Origin: Acanthococcus lagerstroemiae
Lineage: Eukaryota > Arthropoda > Insecta > Hemiptera > Eriococcidae
Direction: 5' to 3'
Length of the DNA: 64,000 bases
Assembly: GCA_031841125.1 (NCBI GenBank)
Contig: CM063114.1
Span: 32,261,574-32,325,573, forward strand
Made by a program: the position numbers and the translations under genes. This document shows, piece by piece, positions 1 through 12,900 of this stretch. The notes beneath the pieces are model-generated. The model worked only from the letters and a program-made list of their open reading frames with translations, did no database searches and was not told the DNA's origin. Each line of letters opens with the position of its first letter. The stretch's first letter is position 1.

Positions 1-1427
1 AGGTGATGAGGGTATGCCAAATTTCGAAACAGTCTTAGCGAATCTCGCAGAAGTTGCGAGCAGTCCCGAATAAATCTGGAAAGGTCTTAACGAGCTTCAA
101 GACACCGAAACCGGTTTAACAGGGTGTACCAGGCAAACATATTGCTGATTGAGCTCCTGTCTAAGAGGGCTCACCTGTAGCCCCCTGCCTCCCCTCGAAT
201 ATTAAAATAACAGAAATACGGCACAAATCCGCTCGATCGGGTTAACGACATTCGACTTTTACTTTAAGGGCCCCGCAGACTCCTAAGATTATTTTTCGCT
301 CTCAAAGGATCTTCGGGAAAATCACCATTTTTTTTAGGAGTCTCTACCAGAAACGTGTTGTTTTTAGTTCACACATAAGGACTTCCAGAAAATCGTATCT
401 CAAGTCCGACCTTCTTCTTTTTTCTTGGGGGGGGGGGGGTGCCGCCAGAATCGTGTAATATTTTTCCTCGCATAAAGAATCCTAGCGGTGTTCATATTTT
501 TATGTGAAAGGTGGAGAAGGAGGACGACGAGAAAGAGGAAGGTTTATTAGAATCGGCGAGATTATTTTTAACGCCGAGAACTAGGGCTCCTTAAAATACT
601 TACGGACTAGGTTTTCAGCCTTAAATCCATCTCTGTATAAGCTGACCTAGAAGAATTTAAAAAAGTCTTAGAATGAGTCTGGTAAAATCTAGAACAATCG
701 TAAACAGTCGGAAAGAGTCGTGTGCAAGTATGGAAGTCTTACACGAGTTTTGGTTGGTAACAAGTAGTCTTAAATAAATCTCAAAGAATTTCAGCCAGTC
801 GTAACCAGTTGTAAATAATTCCGAAAGAGTATTTCAGCATCCTAAATGAGTGCGAATTTTAAGCAGCTGGAAAAATATGTCTGAAAAACTATAGTTAAAA
901 ACAGGAAACAGGAACGAAAGAGAAAAAAGGAAAGACCGAATGAAGAAAAAAAAAAACAACTTTTTATCTTCAAGCTGGAGAGAAGTGCATTTTGCTCAGG
1001 TCCGCATCCGACATCAAGTTAAATATTTCCATCTCTGATCTTTTTCAAATATTTTCCACGTGTACAGTTAGCAAATTCCAAGAACTCAGTTGCATCAACG
1101 TGACATATCAAATTTCGCAAAACTAAATCGGATACTGGTCGTCTTATTCGTTTATTGTGCTAATACCGCGCTATCGATATTTCCTACCATAATAGATATA
1201 TCTTTGCCTGTAAGTACCTAAGTACCAAAGCATAGAAAAAATCTATACGAAAAGTAAATTGTTATAAATGGTATTTGTCGTGAAACATACCTACTCATAA
1301 TTGCTCGCCATATTGCACGATCTCAAGGAGATATATGCAAGAGGGCGTATTTTGATGTGACTGGACACAATACTGTGATCCGAGCTCCTCTAAAGCCTAT
1401 CAATACCGAGAAAATCGTACCGTACAT
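1..1427. other. Non-genic stretch with degenerate short-word repeats
   Basis: No exon-like segment with flanking splice sites was found. A 13-base G run lies at about 427-439. Between about 640 and 850, variants of short words such as AGTCTTA and AGTCGTAA recur every 10-20 bases. The same kind of sequence recurs near 7.6-7.9 kb and 31.2-31.9 kb. Confidence 0.5.
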
Positions 1428-1648
1428 CGGGGTTACTTTGTGACTAGTGGGTAACATTGTGACAAAGCTGCCGCGCAGTCTTTACAGCGTGTCAGCCATC
1501 GAATAGGAACGACTTCACACGCTATACCTTGGTTACCGATTGTCCCTACAGAGAGCGGGTTAGTCATTCCTGTTCACTGGCTAACGCATTGTAAGGACTG
1601 CGTGGCAGCTTTGTCACAAAGTTACCCGCCAGTCACAAAGTAACCCCG
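1428..1648. mobile_element. Palindromic MITE, about 220 bp
   Basis: The ends are inverted: the left end begins CGGGGTTACTTTGTGACT and the right end finishes AGTCACAAAGTAACCCCG. The arms continue inward with imperfect pairing (AAAGCTGCCRCGCAGTCCTTACA-type sequence against its complement), so most of the element can fold into one hairpin. There is no coding capacity. The superfamily is not clear and I could not settle the target duplication. Confidence 0.75.
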
Positions 1649-3028
1649 TTGTATGGTAGGTCAATCGCAGGATTAGCGTAAAAAAGGTCCTCCGAGAAAT
1701 ATGGCAAAAGAACTTAGCCTCACTATTAAGTTAGCTGCGAATCATCAGCGAATCTATCGCTCTTGCAGCATATCCATTGACACCAATCTAGCAACCCTAG
1801 CTCGAAGTTATACTTACAGAAGTATAAGCTGCCTGTAATTGCGCTTTTTTTTTTCTAGCTTTGTTCTCAGCCATCAACACCTCGAGTAAAATAATACAGT
1901 CGGTGTATAAAATTGCGCAAATTCGCTTTGTTTGCCCGCATTCGTGTGTATAGTGTAGGTAGGTATGTGCATCGTACGCCTGTAGGCTATATGCGACATA
2001 ATTGCTTAACGAACTGAATTCGAATTTTTTGAATGCTTGGTCGTGAAACGAACCAACAGATTCTCGCACATACCCACATATTTATGAAATAATTATACCG
2101 CGTTCAGCAGTCACCAAAGGCTGACTACGGATTGTAAGCCTTCGGTATTACATCGGATAGGTACGCTGAAAGCGAATACTTAATACGTGACATTGGCGTG
2201 AATTTGAAAATTTATTCCAGCTGCGAGCTTCACTGTCAGCCTCCTACTCGAATAAAAAAGTGTATAAAACTGGTCTCTAAGATAGGTACTGTACACTTAA
2301 CATCAGCTTACATACATTTTGGAGGAACTTATTCTCTACGTCGAGCCTACATTATACATATATGATATACTGACCAATTAGCTCGAACATCTGTACCTTT
2401 GTTGGCATTTTCTAGATGAGACGACAAAATTGTTACAATCTAAAAAGAGTTATGCGACGTTTACGTATCGGCTGCTAACGGACTGACAACTGACCCAGGC
2501 GGGTTAGTTCAACAATAGAACGAACGGATACGACGAACATTTCTTCTTCATTCATAAGTTTGAATCGAACTCAACACGTAACATGAGAAAAGATTTCGAA
2601 AAGTGATATCTGCGAAAGGAAATTACGAAAAGATACGTATCTAAAGAATCTGTGATGGAACACGGGCGGCGTGTCCACATCATTAATGGATCGGCAGACG
2701 TTAGTCTAGTCCTAGTCCAGATCAACGTGTGATAAGCGTACGTTCGAAATGTTACCAGTTATTGTCCCAATACTGCTGCCGCTGAGCTAAATTTATTGAG
2801 AGAAGAAACGGCTAAAGGCCTTATGTGCAAATGCGATCAGATGATCGAGAGACGAAACGATATGAAATCCTCGAGTTGAATCGTGTGTTGAAATTACGTC
2901 AGAGTTCCAAAACGCGTCACCGACGAGCTTGAAAATCATAATTCGTTACGGCCTTTTAGACGATACAGCCGCAGGGCTGATGCGTAATACATATATTCTT
3001 CAGAGAGAGTCTACAGTCATCTCGAATG
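1649..3028. other. Non-genic stretch
   Basis: Mixed-composition sequence in which I see no supported exon, RNA gene or repeat. The part just before 3029 may hold further decayed 5' sequence of the R1-like LINE that follows, but I could not recognise it. Confidence 0.4.
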
Positions 3029-3894
3029 GTGTACCTGGGGATGACGGTGGACAACGAACTGTGCTAGAGACCGCATCTCCGTAAAACGGCAGAGAAAACA
3101 GAGCGGACGCTGATGGCGTTGCGTCAGCTCATGCCAAACCTCCGGGGGCCGAGTGAGAGCCGAAGAAGGCTGTCTGTATTCGTCAGTAATCCACTCGGTT
3201 CTTCTCTCCGCGAGAACAGAGAAGACGCAGGGAGGGCTTAGCGGACTATGGCACTACGCATAATCTGCGCATATAGAACCGTCTCATATGAGGTGGCTCT
3301 TGTACTAGCTCGAATGCCTCCTATTGATCCGCTGACTGGGGAGAGCGCTAAACTTTATCAACGTTTCCAGAAGCTCCCACGAGCTGACAGAAAAAAGAAA
3401 GGAGCAAATGAGAAGATTAAGAGAGAAGTCCGGCGGCAAACAGTTCAAGAGTTGGTGGCTCGCCTCCAAGAGACCACTCATGGCGGCTGGACATTGAGGC
3501 TAGTATACGACCTCGATGCATGGCTTTCGCGGCGGCACGGTGAGCTGACGTACCTCCTAATGCAAAGGCTCACCGGACATGGATGCGTCAATGGTTACCT
3601 CAACCGTTGAAACAAGATACCCAGCCATTGCTCGCATTTTTCAGCAGAGGTCGATGATTCGCAGTATACCACTTTTGCTGCACCGCGTGGAACGACGCAC
3701 GAGCAGCGCTCGAGGCGTCTGTCGACAGCCGCATCACTCTCGAAACGATGGTAGAAGTGATGCTGGCTAGACGGCAGAACCGGTCAGCGATGATCCAATT
3801 CACCGGCACAGAGATGCGCGTCAAGGAGAAAGCCGAGCGCGTGAGGCAGCGAACAGCAGTCGCGCAGCTCACGCAATTCACGCAGCATGCTTGA
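3029..3894 (+). pseudogene. Decayed R1-like non-LTR retrotransposon, ORF2 C-terminal part
   Basis: Pieces in different frames line up in the order expected for the end of an R1-clade ORF2. First comes a VYLGMTVDNEL segment (from 3029), then MALRQLMPNLRGPSESRRRL (about 3112). The thumb/RNase-proximal segment RIICAYRTVSYEVALVLA follows (3257 on), then the RRHGELTYLLMQRLTGHGC motif. After that come a zinc-finger-like CSHF segment and a tail with NRSAM and VKEKAERVR, ending at 3894. In-frame stops and at least three frame changes show it is dead. It is GC-richer than its surroundings. R1-like membership is inferred from motif order and spacing; the exact clade (R1 or LOA) is not certain. Confidence 0.8.
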
Positions 3895-4312
3895 GCGACG
3901 ACTCTCCATAAGTAGGGAAGGCTCCCCCTCCGGATGGTCGGCTCTGCAGCTAAAACCTGTCGGTGTGTCCGAGAAGGATACCGAAAGGTGATATCAGGAT
4001 AGGGCGGCATTAAGGGCGAGGACGGAGATGATGAAGATAGTGGAACCGCGGATAGAAAAGAGTGTGCTGTTGTTCGATGTAATAAAAAAAAAGAGGGGGA
4101 GGGGGTCATACACATGAAAAATCCCGACTAAGATTTTAAACCTTCCGTTAACAAAAGAAAAAAGAAACTCCTTATTTCCTCCATTTTTAGATTACAGAAT
4201 TACCCGTTTCCTTGACCTTTTAGTAAATAACGACTGGATCCTTAAAAATTTCCAATAATGAGAAGAAAAAAAACAAAGTGTCCATTTTGGAGTGTGAGTG
4301 AACTTGGTTATA
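3895..4312. other. Non-genic stretch
   Basis: Purine-rich sequence between the R1-like remnant and the Penelope-like fragment. It may include 3' UTR remains of the LINE. No gene is supported. Confidence 0.4.
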
Positions 4313-4352
4313 TTCCTTTTGTAGGGTGTGCCAATTCACTTTTCCTTCTGCT

Positions 4353-4398
4353 GTATTCCAGAGCGCTTTCGGCTGTTATGCCATCATCAGTGGAGTAC
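4353..4398 (-). ncRNA. Candidate hammerhead ribozyme (type I, minimal stem III)
   Basis: Read on the minus strand: GTACTCCA, then the conserved core CTGATGA (4384-4390), a short stem II with GGC/GCC and loop ATAACA, then GAAA (4367-4370), then GCGCTC and TGGAATAC. GTACTCCA pairs with TGGAATAC at 7 of 8 positions to form stem I, placing the predicted cut after CTC, between 4361 and 4360. Stem III is reduced to a self-complementary AGCGCT, as in Penelope hammerheads reported to act as dimers. An extra T before stem II is the least canonical point. Activity is inferred, not shown. Confidence 0.65.
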
Positions 4399-4588
4399 CC
4401 TAAATGAGACTTGTCTCTTGTGGTCCTGTAGTTATAGTCGAGGGCAGTACTGTATGGTGAGCCTGTTTAGTCTTGCGTTCCTATTAGTTGTCTGTGAATA
4501 TGCAGTCTGTCCAATCAGTGGTTATTGTTGTTGGTTGTGTGCTCTGATTGGTTGTCTGTGGTTGTGCAGTCTGTCCAATCCGTGGGTG

Positions 4589-4935
4589 TTATGTTATTAG
4601 TTGGAATAAGTTCTCACTTTGGAAGTTAGTTGTTGTATTTATTAGGTTGTTTTGTTTTGTTTTTGCCTTTATTATTTCTAGTTGTTCTTTTAATTTTCTT
4701 TTTCTTGTGTTGTTTTCTGTGTGTAGGATTTTGTACTTTTCTGTCAATTTGTCATTGTTGTGTCCCTGGTCATTGCAGTGTTTTCCAAACAGTGATTTGT
4801 CATCATTTAGCTTCTGTGATTTTTCGTGTTCTTTGATTCTAGTTGTGAATTGTTTGCCTGTTTCTCCAATGTAGGTCATGTTACAGTGTTCGCAGTCCAG
4901 TCTGTATACTCCGCTGCTGTTGTTTCTGTCCTTTT
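4589..4935 (-). pseudogene. GIY-YIG endonuclease domain of a Penelope-like ORF (C-terminal fragment)
   Basis: The open frame reads GVYRLDCEHCNMTYIGETGK, which contains the GVY...YIG pair that defines GIY-YIG nucleases, with the CxxC spacing (CEHC) typical of the Penelope version. It is followed by TRIKEHE and a downstream H/N-containing segment (KHCNDQGHNND). In the family this domain nicks DNA for element integration. The frame runs into an A-rich tract at the N-terminal side, so no reverse transcriptase is present. The visible domain has no internal stop, but as a fragment it cannot mobilise itself. Confidence 0.85.
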
Positions 4936-5027
4936 TTTCCCCTTTTTTTTTTTTTTTTTTTTTTTTCTTTTAAGCGCTCTGGAATACAGCAGAAGGAAAA
5001 GTGAATTGGCACACCCTACAAAAGGAA

Positions 5028-8000
5028 AAAAAACAAAGATTACCGTGTACTTAATTTTTCTGCTTTAGGGTCGGAATACCTCCGACTTGTGGATACAGTT
5101 TTACGAATGGGGGGAGGCGTGTACCCCAAAGCCATGCGTAGTATTCGTGGGGAAATTATTTCGTTTTCAATTTTTTTTTTTTAATTTTTCATAGCGTATT
5201 AGGAATGTTGTCCGCTCCTTACAATAATTAGGTAGGCAACTGGAATTGCGCGCGGATTCGCAGTTTTCGAATATAAATAGCAAAACCGAATAGATTCGAT
5301 TGTACGCCTACAGAATGCACCTAACACAGACAGAATTACGACCACTGTGTAGCCAATATCTGTTCATAGGTTCATAAAGCACATTGCCATTAGCGTGAGA
5401 TACTTATTTATAAAAACTGACATTCTTTCCGCCGGAGTAATACACAAAAAAATTATTCGGCGAATTTCACCAAATGTAAATGTGGATTGTAGGTATTAGA
5501 AAAGTGGAAAATATTTTTTGGATGTAGAATATTTCTCTCGAAAATTTCAATAGCAAATTTGTTTCAAACGATTTAGGACACATCAGACTAATATCTTCTA
5601 GTACAATTTACTTGAATTTTGATAAGTCTCTGACATTAAGCGATTTCACTCATTCTTTAACTGAGAATTCTGATAACTTTAAATAGATTCTCGTAATAAT
5701 TGTTGTAATGCTAACATATTTTTTATAAAATAACAGTAATTGTTGCCAACGTCTAGCAAAAATTACCATAATTTTAGTAACTTTTATATAAGTTTGCTCA
5801 GTAAACCACTTTTCACTTCAAGAAAATTACTTTGTTCATTTTATAAAATTGTTTTAATCAGCCACAGAAGCCGAAGACAAGGAAATATCCCAAGTAATGG
5901 CTACCAACAACGAATCGGGGAAAATTTTTCTTAACGACAGTTTAATTACCCGGCTGCTGTTGAAAAATATTCCCCATCTCTATTACGGCGATTATTAATG
6001 AACTGCTCTATACTCGCCAGCTATTCATACGTCACCCAGAAAAGAAATGCAGCGTTCGACCACATTAATAAGAACGAAACAATCGAAGCTAACTTGGTTG
6101 AAAACTGATGACGAAGCTGATGATCCCTCTAATTGACAACTAAGTGTCAAATCAGAAAGTTAAAGAAGCGAGTCGGTCTAACAGTGGAATATTATTGCTT
6201 CAGTTGCTAAAATACAGTTTTGATTTCGTGAAGGAGTATAGCTGCTGCTGAGAGGAAATCAGAATTGTAATTAATTCTGTAGTAAAAGGCAGAGTCGTAT
6301 GAGAGGGAAAGCGTACAGGGGCACACTATATCTCCTCCAAAAAATTAGGGGTACAAAGTATCAATTATTACCCCTTCGTCCATAAATAAAAAAACCAAAA
6401 TCTACTAGGCAAGTTGATAAAAAGGCGCTTTGAAAGACTTCAGAGACGAGATTTACGAAGATTTTTTTCTGATTGTCTTTTGAAAACAGGAACTTCTTTT
6501 GTGCCTACCTGAAGAAGAAGAAGAAAAAAACATATCCGACGCTACTGAATGGGGAAAGGGAGGAGGTAGTGTTAGAATTCAACTAAATGTTTGTGACGAG
6601 ACAATGTCTTTACATTGAATTTCGCTGATTCTTTCAATTCGCAATTCTCACGAATTTCCAATAGTGAGCTTACACAACATTTCAAGGTAATATCTGCTGA
6701 ACCACCGAAAGCAGTCCGAAATGCATCATCGTCTACTATCGCACTTAATATACAACTTATTGACATATTTATCCGAGTGAGATAATCACGTAATATCGTA
6801 ATAGGAGCGCCGTTATTAATTTTTAATCGAAATAAATTTCGGTCTAACGTGGAAAAAATTCTTCTGTTCCATTATGTTGGTGGAAAAAGCATTATAAAAG
6901 AAAGCAAAGAAACGTTAATTTCTTCTCGATACGGTTTACCGAAAACATATTAGTATCACGGTTAAGTAATAATCTGACGAATGACAGTCGATATTTGAGT
7001 CTTAGGAAGTACGTAAAGGCACGGTTATCGAATTAATTCCTTTTATGCTGACATTTAAAAAGCAATAAAATTCCGAACATAAAGTCGCTGAAAACGATTT
7101 CACAGTTTGAAGTGCGAAGAAACTTAACCACACGGTACCATTATTTTGTGTAATCTTAGCCTAGTCTTAAGTGCACGATCTACGAATAATATTGATATCG
7201 CCCCGGTAAAAAATATTACCAGAGTTTAAACATCGGCTCGGCAACCAATAAAGAACCTCTGAACCTCAAAAAATGAGAAATAAACCGAGAAATATCGTAG
7301 TCAATGGCGTACAGACGAATAGGAGATGGGGGTTTTTTCTCACGGTGGTTGAAAAATCAGCGGCCTTCGGCTCAAAAAGTTGAGGATTTTTGTCTATATT
7401 TCTCACTTAGATCGGTAAAATAAACTTCAAATATTTCTTCGCTCGTGAAATTATTAACATCCCGATCAGAAAATTTTGGGGTTCAACATGCCACCAATTC
7501 TCTTGGTACTTTCGTGATGATACAAGATGTTTCACCATCTGTATCAAACCAAAACATTTAAGTTTTCTGAAGTCTCGCGTAGTCCGCAATTATCTCGGGA
7601 AAATTTTAGACAACCTTAACGAGACTTGAACAGTTTGAACAAAGTCTCAGTAAAATTTTGGTCACTTTTAAAGGGTTTCGAAGACTTGAAAGATACATGA
7701 TAACTTTAATAGAAACTTAATAAATTTCTTAATCAATTAATAGCGTATCAGATCGAAACGTCTAAACGTATTATTTGTAGTCTGAACAAATTTCAAAAAG
7801 CTTTATCAAAGAACTTAAAGAATTTTCAACAAATTTCTAACAAATTTTACCAATTGTGAACATTTGTTTGAGCAACTTCCCCCAGTTATGAAAAGTGTTC
7901 ATCATTTTTCCACGAGTTTCGAAACGCTATTATCAGATAACAAGGATGCACAGACAACTATGGTCAGGTAAGAAGGAAGGGTGGGGAAAGAAATTCACTC

Positions 8001-9021
8001 GAGCGGAACCGGAAATGGGCTTGGTTAAAGGGCCTACCAAACACAATTATCGCACATTTTGTTTTATTAGCAATTTTTCTAGTGAGGAGGGGCATTATAA
8101 CCTTTCTCTGCATTGAAACTCACCCTGCTCCCACAGATTCCCCGATAATTTAATAGAAAACCTACATATGATAAGAGCCAGGCAGACAACTATTTACACA
8201 GATAAAATTATAGAGAAAAAAACAATGCTCGCAGCATGGAGCTGCCGGTTGAGCGGCTGACTGCTAATACAAACTACGTAAGTGACGCTAGTAAGGCAGT
8301 CCTCTAGTACCTATAGTCGTAATATAGAGCCTTTTCTTTTCTTTTGTTCACCTTTAGAGGAACTGCCTCGTCGAACTCACTTTCTTACACTTCACTGACT
8401 TAACGCTCTAATTCATTACGATTCGTCAAATTTGATAAATCGTATTTTTATTAATTTCATAACGATTGACATCGAGTATTTACGTATAGGTATAAGAATT
8501 GGGATATCCTACAATAATTAAATTATTTATATTATAAATTAATATACAACGTAAGTCACGAACTGGCACAAGGACACGAAGACGTTATTTCAGTGTTTAG
8601 AGACTACCTAATCGGTAAAAGCATCGTATTCGATTTGAATTCTGAAATGGATAGATATTAATTTATTATACGCGCGGTGACCCATTGGCTTTTTACAAGA
8701 ATAAAATAGCTGAAGTCGTCTAGAGAGCGAGATCTGTGGTGCGTATGTAGTACATTCTGAAACCAGATTCGTAGAAATGCTGATTCGGGAAAAACAGAGG
8801 CTAGAATAATTTAACAACGCTGCTGATCTGAAATATTATGAGGGGGAAATTGCTGATCTACGTCTGACGATAAAACATCATGAATCCATGGTTTAAAGTA
8901 ATTATTTTGTTATCCTTTTCATTTTCCCCTGAACTGTCGATTGCATGTCTATTAGATATCACACATTTTACGAATTTTTAAATGACCAGTAACGCCAGAC
9001 GGATTCTAGTTCTTCTTAATC
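5028..9021. other. Long non-genic stretch
   Basis: AT-rich sequence with many short chance ORFs, none with recognisable domains or paired splice sites. About 7580-7870 contains degenerate word repeats (variants of AACTTTAATAGAAACTT and GACTTGAA) resembling those near 640-850 and 31.2-31.9 kb. No other structure is supported. Confidence 0.45.
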
Positions 9022-9950
9022 GAAAAGTACCTGGGTCCCACAAGGCTCAGCACTGTCTCCAACAATCTTCAACATTGCAATGGCCAAAGTTCACAAAAAA
9101 TGCAAAACAGGGAGCAACAACACAGAATTAATAAGCTACGCAGACGACCTCTTGCTAATAGCCGGAATCCAGAACGATCAAGACATTGAACAAATAAATA
9201 AAACAATCAAGACTATAAACAACACACTAAAACAGTTAGGTCTAAAACTGAATCCACAGAAAACAAGCAGCATCCTAGTAACAAAAAAACATAACAAACA
9301 AAACCTAAAACTAGCCATAGGAAAAAAACTAAAACAAAAGAACGAACATATACTTATCAATAAAGAAATTAAATATCTAGGTATAATTTTAGATGAGAAC
9401 CTCAACTTCAACAATCACACTAACTACATATTGGATAAAATCAAAAAATACTATTGCAAAATAACTGCTCTCTATAACAACACTTTTGGTCTGAAATACA
9501 CAGACAGGAAAATTCTATACTCCGCACTTTTCAGGTCAATAATAGAGTATGGTTGCAAAATTTACTACCCAAAAATAAGAAAAAAAGAAACAAAAAAAAA
9601 TCCAAAAAGAGCAAAGAAACATAATATTTACAGAGGAGATCTTAGAAAATGTTACAAGAAAAATAAAGCTATGTCAAATAAAAAATTTTGAAAGAATATG
9701 AAAACAAAAAAGATATTTCAGTAACGCTCATGTCCAATGTACGCCAAAAAAAAGAGGGGTGTAAAATTTAATACGTACTATAAGCTCGTGTATAAGTGGA
9801 TTGGTAAATAGATGTATTGTATAGTATACACATAAGAACTCAATCAGACCTCACCAGTGCGATAAACTGATTGTAAGAGCACTGGAGAGATCTGTTGTCT
9901 GTATGAATATGTTGTGTCAATAAATTTATTAAATAAAAAAAAAGAAAATC
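9022..9950 (+). mobile_element. 5'-truncated non-LTR retrotransposon (LINE) with RT fragment and A-rich tail
   Basis: The frame opens after a TAA at about 9018 and reads VPQGSALSPTIFNIAMAKV, then SYADDLLLI, the reverse-transcriptase catalytic box with both aspartates. It continues with GLKLNPQKT and KYLGIILDENL, the standard order of RT motifs 4-7. The frame closes at 9691 in a lysine-rich stretch. The element appears to end near 9940-9950 with CAATAAATTTATTAAATAAA and an A run. The 5' truncation within the RT domain is typical of LINE insertions. The clade (jockey/I/CR1-like) is not resolved. Confidence 0.85.
9035..9691 (+). pseudogene. Reverse transcriptase fragment
   Basis: This is the palm-to-thumb part of a LINE reverse transcriptase, with YADD (around 9137-9148) and YLGI (around 9376). 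It lacks the fingers region and the endonuclease domain, so it is not functional. The frame stays open to 9691 without internal stops, which suggests fairly recent insertion. Confidence 0.85.
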
Positions 9951-12900
9951 CACAAAATTTGAACTCGATTGGATAATATTAACAGGTGGCATTAAGACTT
10001 CCTGTCTTTCTTATGTGGAAATAAGCGCAATGTTTACAGTTTTGATGAAAACATTTTCTTCATCCCCGTTTTGGGAAGAGGCTGTCCAAGTCGGAATGGA
10101 AATTTTATAGGAGAGCTACAAAACGAAATAAAAGGAAATTCGAATCGATTTCATATTTTGTTAGAAAATGTTTCCTGCATGACACTAGAACGAGTTAAAT
10201 GAGTCAACAGTCCCGAAAACGTTCAACGGATATTTCATTTTTTTTCAGACTGAAAATAAGAAAAGTGCTATACTTTGAAAATTTAATTTTTAAATACTTT
10301 CGTAGAACAGAGAATTTTGACTTTTCGTGTTCGCAATCAAGTTTTTACGTTTTTACTATCCATTTTTAAAATTTACGCGAAATTTTGATGCAATTTAACT
10401 ACTTTATACGTTCTTAATCGCTTTTTCCCCCTTAAATCAGTGAAAATAAAACTTGGAGCGCGATTTTCAATCTAGAAATGAAAACTTTTCATTTCAAATT
10501 TTAAAATCTATCCCCCCCCCCCAAGTAAAAATCTTGCATGATCGTGAAATGTTTGGTGTGAAGTACTTTATTCAAAAAGTCAAAAAAGTGGAAAAATCTA
10601 TCTCTCCGACTTCAGCTATCTTTTCCCGAAACGAATCGAAAATAATTTGAATTCGTGATACGGGTAGGCGATTCTTTCGGTGATTCTAAAAATTAAGAAT
10701 TTCTCCCTTTTCGGAGCGCTACCCCTCACAGGACCATCAACTTATGTCGCAGATCCAAATCATTTCATATTCAGTCGCTGTCAAATGAATTATTGGAATT
10801 CGTGAGAACGGTGCTTCAACTCCGTTAAGTACTACGAGTAGAAAAAAATGTTCTCGTTGAAAAGTGAAAATCAAATTTTTTGTGTGAAAGAAAGGGGTTG
10901 TGGTTTCACCTGCTAATGTCAACCGATCAACTCACACGTTTAAGATTTGACCTTTCCATTAAAATAAACTAGAATTTGCTCAGCACTATTCAGAATTCAA
11001 AAGTTCGTAAAATAAGTGACACCCCAGTGTCTTTAAAGCCAAACATTGACAGATCCTCTACACATGTAATCAAAACTTTACCATTTTCGAGTGTTATTTA
11101 GATTTTACGAGTACTTATCCAATTAAAGGAATAAAAACCCGATACCTGTTTGTAGGTTCTCTATAAGTAGGTTCCTAATGCGAGTGATTAGATAGATCTA
11201 ACAGTATACGGATAGGATAACCTAACGTGTCGCAGAGAATTGCGATAATATAGATAAATCAGCACTAATTAAATTCAGTTTTATTTTCAGTAACTTATAA
11301 CGCGAATACGAGCCAAGGTTTTTGAGCTAACACATCGAGTGAATTACTGGTGGGTATACTTAGACTCGTAATATTTACGAATACCTATAAATCTTTCGGA
11401 TGTACGATAGAGTATGACGCCTGTATAGAAATAGAGTTCAAAAGTACTCGGCGCACGTAATTCGAATAAATTTCATCTTTGGAATTTAACTAGAGAAGTA
11501 CCTAAATCGTCATTGATAGAGCGAACTCCCGTTTTGCGGTTGTTGATAAAAACGTGAATACATAATATGTATGTACATACATACGTGTGCACATCCATCG
11601 AATCGGCGAGAAAATTTCGTTTCTGCGAATTTATAGCTCCCCGTGCAGGAACCTTTATTTTTCTATTTTTGATTCCAAGAATGCTGATGAAAATCTCGTA
11701 TAAGAATACCCCATAACTGCTGGAAAATTTTCATCTCATTCGAGAAAGTATGGAAGCTGTTCGGAAGATGAATACGATTTCCAAGTAAATATGCGAAATT
11801 ATCGTAAACATTTTCTTATCCCGGTTTGTAGAATGACCAGAACACGGCGTTTACTCATTCCGAAGACTTTCTTCGATCATTCGCGAGAGGTCTGGATGCG
11901 AACAGCCCAGCCTATCCTTTTTAAAAATGTTGCGGCAGTTGTGCACCCTAAACTTAAATATACCCACCACGTATAGCTGATGAACATGATCACGAAAGAC
12001 GAAACATGTACGAACATGATGATACGCGTTCATCCACGGCCGTGGTTTGTCGTATCTTATCTTTTCCAGCAGCGTGCAGTACCCGGTGACCGGTGATGCC
12101 GGTGCCGGTGCAAGGACACGCGGTTCTCGTGAGGCGAAACCCGGTGATTAGGTGCTGATTACATGAATCAGGAATTCAGCAGCGGAGGCGAATGAACAAA
12201 TTCGCCAAAGCCAAGAACCAACTGGTCGCGGATGATGTCATTCACGGTCGCGCGTTAGCCTACTTGATGCCAGCGCCGAATCGAACCGAACCGAAGCGTA
12301 CCGCGACCAGCCTAACACGTGAGAGTGTTTGTTAATTTTAATTCATCGACGGACAGGTTTAACAAACTACATACATACACTCGATCTGGGCGAGGGAAAA
12401 ATGCGTCGTTGAAATACTAATGATGGATATATGTATTTATTTCTAATTTCATTCTCCCATATTGATTACCTACGATTGCTACGCCAATTACAGCTGTCGA
12501 AGATGAATAATTAAATGCGAGACTCCCGACGTCGTCGTTTTGCCAAGTCCGCGTGCCTCGTGCCCATCTGCCCACCTTTGTCATGTTCGAACGCTGAACA
12601 CCAACAGGTCCAATTTTCACTTCCAACTGGAGCGGGCAGGGTTCACTCTCTTGTTGAGGCGGCCACAATCCAACAGAACAATCGATCGTTAATTTTAACC
12701 GAATTCTTCTCGACATAACGAGCCATGTGTTGGCATGACAGGTCATCATGCGAAACATTCATTTTCGACGAGAACAGACACGCCGTCACCCACCGTAACG
12801 CGTAAGGCTCGATCATTATTTGGCGATGTGATCGTAATAGATCGATAAAATTGAGTTAGCTTTGTGAAAATTCAAATAAATCGAAGGAAAGGACCCGGTA

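Larger units (their letters stand above)
4313..5027 (-). mobile_element. Penelope-like element, truncated, with inverted terminal segments
   Basis: A 56-bp segment at 4313-4368 is repeated in inverted orientation at 4972-5027, almost without mismatch. Between them, on the minus strand, are an A-rich run (T run at about 4942-4966 on the plus strand), the GIY-YIG endonuclease end of a Penelope-type ORF, and a hammerhead-like motif. Penelope-like elements are known to encode RT plus GIY-YIG, to carry terminal repeats in either orientation, and to hold hammerhead motifs in those repeats. The reverse transcriptase part is absent, so this is a 5'-truncated copy with an inverted end. Confidence 0.8.

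Noticed and set aside
3600..4115. 171-codon minus-strand ORF
   Set aside because: Antisense to the decayed R1-like ORF2; GC-rich mirror frame with no features of its own.
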